Part shown: piece after piece, positions 19,890 through 31,488 of the stretch | Layout of the letters: each line of letters starts with the position of its first letter | How positions within the stretch are numbered: the first letter of the stretch is position 1 | Source: Aaosphaeria pasadenensis | Lineage: Eukaryota > Ascomycota > Dothideomycetes > Pleosporales | DNA: 64,000 nt | Direction of reading: 5' to 3' | Assembly (NCBI GenBank): GCA_022813625.1 | Contig: JAKLMB010000021.1 | Location: 434,001-498,000 of the forward strand | Made by a program: the position numbers and the translations under genes | Notes under the pieces: generated by a model | Seen by the model: the letters and a program-made list of their open reading frames with translations, nothing else | The model's database searches: none | Told to the model about the DNA's origin: nothing

Positions 19890-22800
19890 ATGGGTACCAG
19901 CAAGAAAGCTGGCGCCTCGCAACAATATGACCGCCATCCATTCCAATCGTCGATCGAAGAACTAGTCTCACAACTAGGCGGCGTGGACGTCGATCAGGGT
20001 CTGAGACCGAACCAGATTTCCGAGCTCAGATCAAAGTATGGAGAAAACAAACTTGAAGGCGAAGGTGGCGTGAAATGGTATGCGGTTCTGTTCAAACAAA
20101 TCAGCAATGCCATGGTCTTGGTAAGTCGTATGCTGAACTGCATCTCACTATTGATCTAACCCTGGCTACCTAGGTTTTGCTACTTGCACTAGCTCTTTCA
20201 TTCGGAGTTTCTGACTACGTTGAAGGCGGTGTTATTACGGCTGTTGTCGTTAGCAATGTCCTCATTGGATTCTATCAAGAGTTCCAAGCAGAGAAGAAGA
20301 TGGATTCGCTCAGGGCTTTGTCTTCACCCACGGCAACTGTACTACGATCTGGAAATCTAGACTCAATACCATCTGCTGAAGTTGTCCCCGGTGACGTTAT
20401 CGTCATCAAGACAGGAGACACAATTCCTGCTGATTTGCGGATCTTCGAATGCATGAACTTGGAATGTGACGAGAAGATCTTGACGGGAGAAGGTATTTCA
20501 TATTCCAGCCTTTCCTCCGATTCTGTTCACTAACCTCTCCTTAGCAATCCCAGTCGCAAAAGTTCATGACGCCGATTTCTCGTCCACAAACGAGCTGGAG
20601 TGTGGTGTGGGTGATCGCATCAACATGGCATACTCTTCTTCCACCGTTACGAAGGGCAGAGGTAGGGGCATCTGCGTCTTCACGGGCATGCACACGGAGA
20701 TTGGTCGTATCGCGCAGTCTATGCAGGGCACGAAGCGAAAAGAGAACCGTTCCATGTCTCGAAAGAAGCATGGCACCCTGCAACCTGCAAAGGGGGCAGC
20801 ACTTCGAACATGGGATGCCATTGGCAAGTTCTTGGGACTTACGCATGGAACCCCTCTTCAGATCAAGCTCAGTAAGCTTGCATATACGTTGTTCGGATGC
20901 GCAATCCTGTTAGCCATCATTGTTTTTGGTGTTCACAAGTTCGATGTAACAAGCGAGGTGGCCATCTATGCTATCTCCACTGGTATGTTCATTAGCCTCA
21001 ATCACCGTTTGTTCCAACTGACAATGCAACAGGAATCGCCATTATTCCCGAATCCCTCATCGCTGTCTTAACGATCACGTTCGTTACTGGCATGACGCAA
21101 ATGCGTAAACGACGAGTGCTGACCCGCAAGCTCTCTGCCCTAGAAGCCCTCGGCGGCATCACCAACATCTGTTCCGATAAGACAGGCACACTTACACAAG
21201 GTCTGATGACGGTTCGCAAAGCTTGGGTACCCGGCGTTGGTATTGTCGGCATAAGCAATTCAGAAGATCCTTCGAACCCCAAACAGGGCGAGATCACGAT
21301 CGGACCTGCCAAATCGAAAGCTGAAATGGAATCAGAGAAACAGGCCCGTGAGGAGCACTTTGATACACTTCGTTCCGGTGCCGCCCTCAAATTCGACCTA
21401 CCCTCCAAGCACCCGAAGTCCGAGAAGGATGTGAAAAACACCGCTACTTTTGAGGATAAGCTTCCCGAGGGTACGACCGAGTTTACAGGGCTGACACCAC
21501 CTCTCGAGGCTCTGGTACAGACCGCTGCACTTTGCAATCTTGCCACTGTACGCCACAACGAACAAGAGGGGAATTGGCAGACGACGGGTGATCCGACAGA
21601 GGTTGCCCTCCAGGTCTTTGCCTACCGATTCGACAAGGGCAAGAAGACATTGGAAAAGGACGATGGCTGGTCTCAGATCTCGGAATATCCGTTCGACTCC
21701 ACCGTCAAACGGATGTCCGTGGTCTACAAGTCTCCTAATGATGGCGAACTTGTGGTCTTCACAAAGGGTGCAGTGGAGCGAATCCTGGACCTCTGTGATG
21801 ATGTCGGTGTTGATGGCGAGCGAAAGCAAATGACAGATGCCGTAAAAGAGTCTATCTATGAACAAATGACTCTTCTTGCAGATCAAGGTCTTCGCGTACT
21901 GGCACTTGCTACGAAGACTTGGCCCGGCCAATTTGAGGACAATACACCAAGAGATAAGGTCGAATCGAACTTGACGCTACTTGGTCTCACAGGCCTTTAT
22001 GATCCCCCGAGATTGGAGACCAAAGATGCCGTGAGGGAATGTACAAACGCCGGTATCAAGGTACACATGCTGACTGGAGATCACCCCGGAACGGCCACAG
22101 CAATCGGAAAAGAAGTTGGAATTATTCCGCGGGACTTCAGCACTCTGTCCAAAGAAGTCGCTGAATCGCTTGTCAAAACTGCTGCCGAATTTGACGCAAT
22201 GAGCGACGAACAGATCGATGCCATGCCTGAGCTTCCTCTAGTTATTGCTCGTTGCGCACCACACACGAAGACCAGAATGATAGATGCCCTCCATCGCCGC
22301 AAGGCCTACGCCGCAATGACGGGTGATGGTGTCAACGATGGACCAAGTTTGCAAGCTGCCGATGTCGGTATCGCCATGGGTATGGCGGGTTCAGACGTCG
22401 CGAAAGGGGCGTCGGACATCGTGCTCACCGACGACAACTTTGCTTCTATCGTCAACGCTATCGAAGAAGGACGTCGCATGTTCGATAATATCCAAAAGTT
22501 CGTCCTGCATCTTTTGACCTCCAATGTTGGCGAGGTTGTCCTGTTGGTTCTCGGTCTCGCATTCAAGGATAAAGATGGTTATTCAGTCTTTCCACTCTCG
22601 CCTCTTCAAATTCTCTGGATCAACATGGTCACCTCCGGTCCACCAGCGTTCGGTCTTGGTCTCGAAAAGGCCGTTTTCAACATCATGCAGCGTCCGCCTC
22701 ACGACACCAAGAAGGGTGTTTTCAGCTGGCAGATCATCACCGATATGATTGTATACGGTGTTCTCATGGGCTCACTCTGCCTCCTGACATTCGTCATCGT

Positions 22801-23362
22801 TGTCTACGGCGTCGGCGACGGCAACCTCGGTCACGAGTGCAACCGCACCTACTCTCCAGACTGCAACCTCGTGTTCCGTGCCCGCGCCGCAGTCTTCGCA
22901 GAACTCACTTGGCTGATTCTCATCTCCGCGTGGGAAATCAAGTCCATCCGCCGCTCCATGTTCCGCCTCGACCCCCACTCCACCTCTAAGTTCCCACTAT
23001 TCAAGGACCTATACGGTAACAAATTCCTCTTCTACGCTGTAGCAGTCGGTGCCGTCATTGTCTTCCCGTGTGTATATATCCCAGGTTTCAACGACAAAGT
23101 CTTCAAGCAGAAGCCAATCACCTGGGAGTGGGCGCTCTCAATCGGCGCAGTCGTCGTCTTCGTAGCAGGTATGGAGCTGTGGAAGTTCACGAAGAGGAAG
23201 ACAGGCTGGTTCGCTATGGACGAGGCGGACCCGAACCCGAACAAGAAGGGTGGATTGCTGGATTTGAAGCAAGGCTTCTTCAGCTTTGCAAGGACTTTGA
23301 GCAGGACTACTAGTATGGGGAAGGCGAATACCCGGGAGAGTAATGCTAGCTCGCCAGCGTGA
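19890..23362 (+). CDS. ENA: ENA-type (type IID) alkali-cation P-type ATPase
   Basis: Four exons, 19890-20120, 20174-20492, 20545-20982 and 21033-23362, encode 1105 residues; the introns (53, 52 and 50 nt) all keep frame. It pumps Na+ and/or K+ out of the cell at ATP cost. Landmarks in order: cation-ATPase N-terminal domain (about 15-75), actuator domain with LTGEAIPVAKV in place of the usual TGES segment, the M4 segment GIAIIPESLIAVLTIT (330-345), phosphorylation Asp378 in ICSDKTGTLTQG, hinge MLTGDHPGTA and TGDGVNDGPSL. Hydrophobic helices follow to the C-terminus. IPESL and the LTGEA variant are typical of fungal ENA pumps rather than Ca2+ or H+ pumps. Length fits (about 1040-1100). The upstream PacC-like hexamers suggest alkaline-pH control, by inference. 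Confidence 0.95.
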
Positions 23363-24155
23363 TAGACTGATAGATTGGGTGAGGCATGAAGGTTCCCGGT
23401 TCTCGGGGAACAGAAATTGGCATTAATTTGTGCTTGTCCAGGGCTGATCTGCGGAGCGTTACCCGGATGCACAAAGTTTACTTTAATAGTAATCCCATAA
23501 CTAAACGTGGGCTATTATGATCATCCAGGTGCAAATGAGGATATCTGCTACTTGATAGCCGTTGAACATAATAAATTTCTCTCAACCTAGGAGTATTTTC
23601 CAGCATAATTGATATAGAATGCAAGTCATTGATAGCACAATGCCTCAGTACCCTACACTACCTTCTCCTAGAGTAGACAAAGTCCGTGAAGCAGTGAACA
23701 TGTTTCTACCGTGCATCCTCCCGTAACAGAATATCCCATTGGTACTTAAACTTTCAAATTGATAAACCCGGTAGAGTTGTCATTTATTATTGATATTTCC
23801 CTTCAAAAAAACAGTGCGTTGTGAGACTGCAGTTGGCATTCCATTTAATGCAGATATCCGATCCTACGCAGCCCTGAACCTCTCACAATGCAGATGCCCC
23901 TACGTTGCTTCCACTACTCACAAGCATACGTTATATGTATGGCCCTTCATGGAAGAGATTGATGTTCGATAATGATTGGATGTATACTGGTTACACGAAA
24001 TCCGTGCGACCAAGTCAGCGGGGTAGTTTGTAGGTGCTACAGATTACGCGCTGAGGTTGCTTTTCTTCCCACGTACGCTCACAAACCCCGCCCGAATTTT
24101 AGCTATATCATAGAGAGATCTTTCGCATATTTCAACTTCAAACTCGAGGCCCGCG
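23363..24155. other. intergenic
   Basis: About 790 nt between two plus-strand genes; AT-richer than its neighbours and without a supported gene. Confidence 0.45.
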
Positions 24156-25911
24156 ATGGAAACCAACATTAAGGGTGTCACGACTTCTATCGGTCAATCT
24201 ATCTTTGGCGGGGACGCTCCACAATATCACCGACAGGAACCCCTCCAGCCAAAAAGCAGTCATTCACTAGGCTCCCTCCAGAACGCCATCGAATACCTTG
24301 TTCAACTCACGAGCACGGTTACCTCACAGGCGGAAAACATCAAATCTGCAGCTAGAAATGTAGCGTCCTTCCAACCCCTCCCTATGACGGAGATATGCTC
24401 GCTCGATGAGGAGGTCAAGAAGCTTGCAAACATTGCTTCAAGTGTGAATACTACTATCGATGCGCTCAATGAAGCTAGAGCACGTTCTGTTATCATGGAG
24501 CTCAAATCACTCGGAAGCGAAGCCAAGACTACCACAGTTGAGGAATTGCTTTTACATTTCGACTTCCAGATTAGGAATATCACTCGAGAAATTCTTGATG
24601 AAACCAACGATCAAAGCATATTGTGGAGAACTGCCGAGGAGTGCTACAAGAAAGCTGCTAGCCCTTCTGGAATTCTCCGTGGCGATGAGTACTTCTATCC
24701 AATTGATGGACACTGTGCAGAATTTCCAGAGTACGACCACATTATTCGAGCAATAGCAGAGGGCAGAGATCAAGGTGAAAATATACACCGGCGGAGTTGG
24801 ATCAATTTTTGGGTTAGGGTGCTGAGCAAAGTACCGGCCGGGCCAACACTATTCTACCCACCGATAAGTTCTTTTGCACAGTCTCAGAGCTCCGAGAGCT
24901 TCCAAGCTGTCCCTCAGTACTTGTTCCGGACGTTCGATGAGGATATCTCAGGGAGGGATGGCGAGAGTGTGGTAGCTTCTACAGCAAGCATTGTTGGACC
25001 ACAAAAGTACAGCCGAATCGATCTTCTAGCTTTTGGAAGGCATGAAGCAGCAGGTTTGCTATATCAACATCTAACTAAAAGATTCTTTGGCAGGGAGAGA
25101 TCCGATAATCTCACATCCTGGACTAGCTCCCTACTTGTCGCTATTCAATATGCACTTTGGAGGCTCCAGTACCGTAAATGCCGTGCATCTGATATCAAGA
25201 TATGTGTAGTTGATACAAGGAAATTTCCCCCGGGACAATTTGCGCGAGATACCTGGTTAATTAACGCGTGCAAATCGAAGGTCAACGCACGCGAATCGAA
25301 TACCGGACAAGAAGATCCGGCCGAAGAGTTTTTCAAGTTCCGACTCGAGCAAGAAGGCTTCTGTAATGGCCAGTTCCTCTCCCAAGGAGCAGTAAACCAT
25401 ACAAATCGATCCTGCGTAGTCTCTCTAGAGCACTTAATACAGGCCGGACTCTTTCAATTGTATCCCGAGTTCAAGGACGCCAGAGGTGGTCAGAAATGGA
25501 CTGAACGAGTTATAGAGTTGCGTCGAAACTGGTCAGGGCAGAAAGGGACGACTGACCAGGAGATAGATCTTGCGGTCAAGATTGGGCTTGAGTGCTTCAG
25601 TCGGTTCGAAGCATTTGATATGGCTTCCATCGTCCTTGCATTTAAGAATCGCAGATACTCAGAATCAGCACGCATAAGTGAGTGCCCAGTTTCAAATTTT
25701 TTAATTCTCTTGTTAGCGTTAACCTATCCAAGATGCTCCCAATCGTCCCAGGGAAAGACGAGAAGAATGGGCAGACAAGCCAATCGAAGTCCATCGATAC
25801 TGGATGGTTACTAAAGTAGCCGATCTCTTCAATGAACCTCACCACCACCAAAACATCTTTAATGTTCCTTACTCACCAATGTCGCTCCGACAGATCTTTG
25901 ATAGATCTTGA
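24156..25911 (+). CDS. DUF7587-like protein with N-terminal helical domain (possible ADP-ribosyltransferase fold)
   Basis: Two exons, 24156-25677 and 25733-25911 (55-nt intron with GTGAGT donor, AAG acceptor), give 566 residues. Without splicing the frame ends at 25814 with an unlikely tail; spliced, it ends in a coherent basic/His-rich segment. Residues 35-160 are predicted all-helical with heptad spacing (SLQNAIEYLVQL, LDEEVKKLANIASSV), like the N-terminal domains of fungal NLR-type proteins. Residues about 254-435 match the fungal DUF7587 pattern: YLFRTF (R258), SWTSSLLVAIQYALWR (321-336), VVDTRKFPPG and GQFLSQGAV. The order R, then S-x-T-S with A-x-x-YA, then [EQ]-[FY]-L resembles the R-S-E layout of ADP-ribosyltransferases; this is inference. 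No signal or membrane helix is seen. Function is unknown. Confidence 0.65.
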
Positions 25912-26083
25912 GTGGTTCCAAAGGAGTGCGCTATTGCAAGGCAAGTAGAATCAAATATGTGGCCAGTTAAACTTATCTAATGGAGACATTCTTGTGCTTT
26001 CCCTTTTGTAGGAGCGCAAGAAATACTTGAATATCAGATGTTGCTTCTGTGATGTCGGTTGTTCCTGTATAGCTAGATGCACC

Positions 26084-26986
26084 TTAGAAAACCATCTTCA
26101 ATTTCAGTTTATCTCCCTCAACAATCTCCTTCTCCCTACTCATCAGCTCTTCCATGTCCCATGGACAGCTTACATACCTTCCACCCAACCACTCTCTCCG
26201 CTCAGCAGCCAACCACACAATCGTATCACCCGCGATATCTGGACGATCCGGCAACCTATTCCTAATTGGCTCCGGCGTGCCCTCTGTGATCTTAGTCTTA
26301 ATCGCCCCAGGATTGACACTGAACGTCAGAAGCCCCCTATCCTCATGCTCGAGCTGCAATGTCTCAGTCCACCTCACAACCGCGAGTTTCGAAGTTCGAT
26401 AGCTGCTGCTTCCTGTTCGAACGCTCAGCGCGCCCGACGAAGCTACGTTGATCATCGTGCACAGCGCATTGTGCTTCTCGCGAGACGACAACTGCATCGG
26501 CAGGAAACTCCTCGCCATGTTGATGAGGCCGTGTACATTCACCTCCCACGTCCGCCAGTACACATCGGGGTCAGACTCCAGGAACGGCGTATACGGCTCC
26601 ATGTGCGCCGCATTATTGACCACAACATCAATCCGCCCACCGAAGCGCTCTACCACATCTCTATGCACATCCTGGACTTGTTCAGGATTCGAAATGTCGA
26701 CTTTATAGCTCACCACGACCGGCTCTGGACGTCCAGCCTCCGTTGCGGCGGCTTTCAGTCTAGCGACAAGCTCGTCTGATACACCGTGTAGGTCGAGAAC
26801 TGCTATCGCGGACGCGCCTGCGCGTGCGAACGCGGTCGCTGTGGCGTACCCGACGCCGTCTTCCCAGGCTGCGCCCGTGACTACGACAGTTTTACCAGAG
26901 AGGTCAAGCTTCAATGGGGAGATGTAGTCGTAGGTTGTTGAGTGGCGTTTAGCTGTGAAGTCTGTGCGGGGTTTTGCGTCTGACAT
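26084..26986 (-). CDS. short-chain dehydrogenase/reductase (SDR)
   Basis: A single-exon 300-residue Rossmann-fold oxidoreductase. The cofactor loop is VVVTGAAWEDGVGYATA (residues about 34-50), a TG-x5-G-x-G variant with two extra residues. An acidic D at the end of strand 2 (VLDLHG) suggests NAD over NADP. Further marks: VDISN, VVNNAAHMEPY, the catalytic Ser in INVASSGAL and the YxxxK pair in SSYRTSK, then VNPGAIKT. There is no transit signal, so it is probably cytosolic. The substrate cannot be read from sequence. It is convergent with the DUF7587-like gene (172 nt apart) and tandem with the broken kinase. Confidence 0.9.
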   Translation of the reverse strand: MSDAKPRTDFTAKRHSTTYDYISPLKLDLSGKTVVVTGAAWEDGVGYATATAFARAGASAIAVLDLHGVSDELVARLKAAATEAGRPEPVVVSYKVDISNPEQVQDVHRDVVERFGGRIDVVVNNAAHMEPYTPFLESDPDVYWRTWEVNVHGLINMARSFLPMQLSSREKHNALCTMINVASSGALSVRTGSSSYRTSKLAVVRWTETLQLEHEDRGLLTFSVNPGAIKTKITEGTPEPIRNRLPDRPDIAGDTIVWLAAERREWLGGRYVSCPWDMEELMSREKEIVEGDKLKLKMVF

Positions 26987-27393
26987 ATTTGATTTGTTTA
27001 TAAGTAAAGGTTGCAGTGGTGATGTTTTGAAAAGCTGCTATAGGCAAAAGATGCAGTTGTTGTTTAAATGTTTGATAGATTACTATTCATTGGGTTCCTC
27101 AACCCGGATTCGGCCGACACACGGGTATTGAGGCATTGATCCCCACCGCCCCACGTCAGGGCTGCAAATAAGAGCGGGATGTATCTCGAGCCTTTCCGTT
27201 TCCTCGAAACTCAATTACTCTAATTGTCATGGTGGTTAGAAACTTAGTGTCAGATGATGTTCGAAATCTAAACAACCAGATACGTAGCCTTGGGCATGAA
27301 GCTTACAGGCTTAGCTGCATCGATGACGTAGTTATGTGAGTCTTATTGCAATGAAATGGTCTTCAATTACTGTAAATTAATGTATGAGTTCTT
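26987..27393. other. intergenic, SDR promoter
   Basis: About 400 AT-rich nucleotides between the SDR start and the kinase stop, both on the minus strand. No gene is supported. Confidence 0.45.
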
Positions 27394-28223
27394 TCAACCA
27401 AATGGTGCGAAAATGGATTCTATCACTTCCTGAGCACTCCTGTAATCGCCTTTCCAGCAGGCCTCAATAACACGTCCGCACAGGTATCTTCGAATATCTG
27501 GGAATTCCATTCTTGAATACCGAGCTGTCACCTCTTCTTCTGCCAGATCACTATATGGCTCACGATCAGACATTAGGAAATAGAGAGTAGACCCTAGTGC
27601 AAATAAATCTGATTTGATGTCTGGTGTGGACATTGGATCCCTCGGCAGGAAAAATCTTATGCTCTCCATAGCGCCCCCATCTAGATGACCGAATACAGAT
27701 CCAGGAAATCGCAGAGTTGGATGTCAAGGTTCTCGTCAAGAAGGAAATTATTTGGATGTATGTCGCAATGGATAACGCCTTCGCTGTCGATAAAAGCTAC
27801 TGCTTCGGCGGCCTGCTTCGCCCACTTCCTTCGTGGCTGCTCTGAGCTTTCGCTAGGATTTCGACTTGTCAAATACCGGCGTACATCTCCATTAGTTGCG
27901 AACTTGAATCGAAGGCCGTACTCGTGCTTCCCTAAGTACTTTACAATCCTTTCGTGATCTCCAAGTGCTGATGAAATAGAATGTTCCACTTCGAGACAAT
28001 TCTTCGCGCAACCGTCGTCTCTGTCCCAGGCGTACTTTAGTACAGTGTTGTCTGCAAGCAGTGCTAGTTGTGCTGTGTTTCCACCCCACAGAATGTCATT
28101 CTCTGATACTCCAGGTGGGTACCACGCTTCCAGGTACCTCACCATGTGCATGGGGTTTGATGGATCAACGTGATATTTACCATCCTTCGGTATGGTTATG
28201 TTATCGCAGGAAGATGATGGCAT
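27394..28223 (-). pseudogene. small fungal protein kinase, broken by one frameshift
   Basis: Two overlapping frames together make a kinase-like domain of about 275 residues. The first (28223 to about 27705) has a VLKY lysine, a helix-C-like VEHSISSAL, the catalytic loop VIHCDIHPNN and the metal-binding CDF. It hits a stop 9 codons after CDF. The second frame continues with the missing pieces: GSVFGHLDGG, then MESIRFFLPRDP, the alpha-F segment KSDLFALGSTLYFLM and a C-terminal helix, ending at 27394. The join falls in GATTTCCTGGATC (27710-27698); one missing base after the Phe codon would restore the frame. No intron consensus fits. HCD replaces HRD, as in many expanded fungal kinases. This is either a recent pseudogene or a sequencing error. 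Confidence 0.75.
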
Positions 28224-28979
28224 TCTCCATAAAGCATCTCGGAAACAAAAAACGCTTCGAAGTCAAAGTAAGACAATGTTGGAATTAGTTGTAGGTGTCG
28301 AAGAAGCTACCCAGGTGTCTCTAGATTATCGAAGGAGAACAAAGAGGGGCACGAGGTAACACAACAAAGACTGGATATGCAGTGTGTGAACAGGATTTAG
28401 AGTAGCTTATCTTATAACAGTGAAAAGAAACTTATCAATTCTGTAGCAAGGTCTAGCTACACTGCTTCCAAGAACGGCCATTTTGCTCTGAAGTAAAGCA
28501 TTTACGATGACAGGTAATTGGACTCCTACAAGTGGGTATCTTGCACATTGGAAAGGGGACGTCGGAGATATCCCGGCCCGTTATGGGGACTAGCTCCATT
28601 GTCTTGGCGGCAGACCTTCTTCAAGTTCTCGAAACTTCTCTTCTCACCACTACTTCAATCACAATCTCCCCTCTGCACTCTTCGCTACCTCCTTCATTAA
28701 CCTTCACAGAGCTGTAGAGTCCTGCCACATTGCCATAGGTAAGTTCGGAACTCTCTTTCAACATGTTTCCCCTCCCTTTTCAATGATGATACACCAGCTG
28801 GCACCAGGCCGAGAAGACTTGTACTCTTTACATGCGGATCAGCTTGCGGAGCAAAGTCTCCATCTATCTGACTATCCTTCACCTCAATATCTTGCATCGC
28901 ATTCTCAAAGGGAATATCTTGCTGATAACAGTGAACAGAAAAATTTTCCGCCTCGGTGAATACATACTCATCGCTCACG
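28224..28979. other. divergent region between kinase and AHA1, AHA1 promoter
   Basis: About 750 nt without a supported gene. It contains a three-unit heat-shock element at 28626-28638 upstream of AHA1. Confidence 0.5.
28626..28638 (+). promoter_or_regulatory. heat-shock element upstream of AHA1
   Basis: TTCTCGAAACTTC is an exact TTCnnGAAnnTTC array of three alternating units, the binding site of heat-shock factor trimers, about 340 nt before the AHA1 ATG. Yeast AHA1 is heat-inducible through Hsf1, which fits. Confidence 0.65.
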
Positions 28980-30114
28980 ATGGTTTTGCACAACCCGAAC
29001 AATTGGCATTGGGTGAACAAGGATGTTTCAGTGTGGGCAAAGGACTTCTTAGATACTGAGCTGCCACAAGTAGCTGCCGAGAAGGATGGTGTTACCGCGA
29101 AGATCGATAAGGTTGTCAGCATGGATGGCGACGTTGATGTTAGCCAGCGCAAGGGCAAGGTCATTACTCTGTTCGATGTAAAGCTAAAGCTTGAATACTC
29201 GGGTAGGTACAAATCAATTGAAACCAAATTATTCTCAATCTCTCTATGCATTCGTTCAGCTGGCTGACGTCGTCTCCAGGCAAGAACAAAGAAGGTGAAG
29301 AAGCCAGCGGCACCATCGTTGTCCCAGAGGTCGCCCACGACACAGAGGAAGACGAGTATGTCGTATGTTCCCTTCAACCCCAATGTCTTTATGTGCTCTC
29401 GTCGTGTGATTTACTGACCCACGTTCGCAGTTTGAGATAGATGTTTACTCAGACGAGAAGAGCAAACAACCCGTGAAGGACCTCGTCCGCTCCGACATCC
29501 TCCCCCAGCTTCGAAAGAGCCTCGCCAAGCTAGGCCCGGCTCTGATCACCGAGCACGGAAAAGACATTCAGCATGCCCCTGGTACCAACCCGTCCAGTGG
29601 ATTCAGCACGCCGAAGGTCTACTCGAGCTCTTCTGTCAACAAGTCTTCCGAGGCCACTTCTTCATCAAGCGCAACACAAGCTAGCTCAGGAAAGCTGGTC
29701 AACACAACCACCATTACCGACTCAACAGAGTTCCGCACCACTGCCGCTGAGCTCTTCAAGACCTTCACCGATCCTCAAAGGCTAGCGGCGTTCACTCGTG
29801 CTCCTCCCAAGACATTTACTGGTGCTCAGCCTGGAGGCAAATTCGAGTTGTTCGGCGGAAACGTTTCGGGAGAGTTCACTGAGCTTGAGGAGCCAACACA
29901 CATTGTGCAGAAGTGGCGTCTCGCACAATGGCCTGCCGGTCACTTCTCGACTCTCTCCCTCTGGTTCGACCAGAACGACGTGGACGCGGTGACCGTGATG
30001 AGAGTCGAGTGGAAGGGTGTCCCCATCGGCCAGGAGGAGCCCACCAAGGGCAACTGGAGTGAATACTACATCCGAAGCATCAAGACGACCTTCGGCTTCG
30101 GAACAGTGCTGTAG
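28980..30114 (+). CDS. AHA1: Hsp90 ATPase activator Aha1
   Basis: Three exons, 28980-29202, 29280-29362 and 29431-30114, encode 329 residues; all junctions keep frame. The N-terminus contains NPNNWHWVNKD, the conserved NxNNWHW motif that tunes Aha1 action on Hsp90. The Aha1 N-terminal domain runs to about residue 160 (GKVITLFDVKLKLEYSG, FEIDVYSDE). A Ser/Thr-rich linker follows, then the C-terminal AHSA1/START-like domain (about 200-329, TAAELFKTFTDPQRLAAFTR, GGNVSGEFTELEEP, RLAQWPAGHFSTL). It stimulates the weak ATPase of Hsp90 by binding its middle and N domains. A heat-shock element upstream suggests Hsf1 control. Confidence 0.96.
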
Positions 30115-30651
30115 TTACCCTCCACAACTTTCACAGACGATTGGATGGAGTAGCAGGCGTTTTGGGATGGCTGGATGGAGGGATGAATGATTATGAATCG
30201 ATGTATACTCATGGCAGCGAGATCTCATCAGATCAGATACAGATAGCCAGCAAGGAACTATCGTACAAGAACAAGTAGTAAATATGCACCTCTGTTCTTC
30301 ATGACAAAGAGCTACTCCTTGCAACCTACCATCTCCACGCTCTAAACTAACACGCCCTACACCTCTCTTTCCTCTCTAGTTACCCACTCCTATCCAACAT
30401 CCATACACGAACCCCAGGAGCGATGTCGGATTCTAAATCATTAATCAATAATCCAAGCTCCATCTTACACATCTCGACAAGTCTCATCCCGCCCATAACC
30501 CCAACGCTCAAGGCCAGAGTCGGGCATCCACTCAAAGTCCTCGTATCCGTCTCCTCCAATCACGCCGCTCGCAGTGCCTTTTTTCGTCCGTAGCTATAAG
30601 TAAAAAAGGTAGACTGTTATCAAACCGACCCGTTAACTAGCTTGCTACCTA

Positions 30652-30841
30652 GGTACAGAGGGTTGGCACGTCGGGCTGGCCCCATGCTAGTATTTTATGC
30701 CTACAACAGTGTCTTAGCAAGGTTTATTGCAAGCAGTTAAGATTGTTTACTGGCTACAGTACATTCTTAAGTAGACACTTTAGGTATAGAAGATACATGA
30801 AGTTAGCAGGTGGCCAGCCCGACGTACCAACCCTCTGTACC
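30652..30841. mobile_element. MITE-like element, copy 1 (30-bp TIRs, TA flanks)
   Basis: 190 bp bounded by inverted repeats: 30652-30681 begins GGTACAGAGGGTTGGCACG, and 30812-30841 is its reverse complement with one mismatch. TA dinucleotides flank both ends (30650-30651 and 30842-30843), the target duplication of Tc1/mariner/pogo transposons. There is no coding capacity, so movement would need a transposase elsewhere. A diverged second copy is at 39317-39491. Confidence 0.75.
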
Positions 30842-31480
30842 TAACCTGAGCTACTAGAACTCACCAATCTTACCCCGCAAACCACTCTCGACTCTCAACT
30901 ATTAAGAAACTTCGACACTTCGTACTCGTATCCTAGCAAAGCAAAGCAAACAAGTTAGGCAAGGTAAGCTACACCTGCCCCTTCTAGCGTTAGCCCTAGA
31001 ACGACAGTCGACCAAAGCTGCGAAATCCCGACCTATATGATTGATCATTACTAGGTAAACTATCCGACTATCACGGTTTCCTTATCGGGTTAATTAGCCG
31101 CAATCAACCACCTTCCCTCTCCCACTCTATGGGTGATCTGAGTTGTAGGGTTTGGGGACATCGGAACTCGGAATTCGGAATCGGCGCCGCCAGCCCTCTT
31201 CATGATTGGCTTCCTGGTAATAGCTGTTCTGGTCTGCTTGTTATCAGTCTCGTGCCTTCTTTTGGCCATATAGCCGCAAATTTGTTCTATACAACCGCGG
31301 TGACGGCGGCTTGCATCGTTCGAATCTTGGAGTTGCGGTACCGGATAGACCATTTTTGGTTTCTTTCCGCTTCACTTGCGATCGCCGGTGCTGGTTTGGG
31401 CTGCGGGTAAGTCGCATGGGTAAGTGTAGGTAAATGGACTCTTTTTTCCTTGCCGGAGCACACATATATGTAGGTGTGCG

Positions 31481-31488
31481 TATAAATA
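31481..31488 (+). promoter_or_regulatory. TATA-like box before the carboxypeptidase gene
   Basis: TATAAATA, 200 nt before the ATG of the secreted carboxypeptidase. Placement is plausible but no start site can be mapped. Confidence 0.35.

Noticed and set aside
20998..21931. Long minus-strand frames of 186 and 177 codons
   Set aside because: Antisense of the ENA ATPase exon 4.
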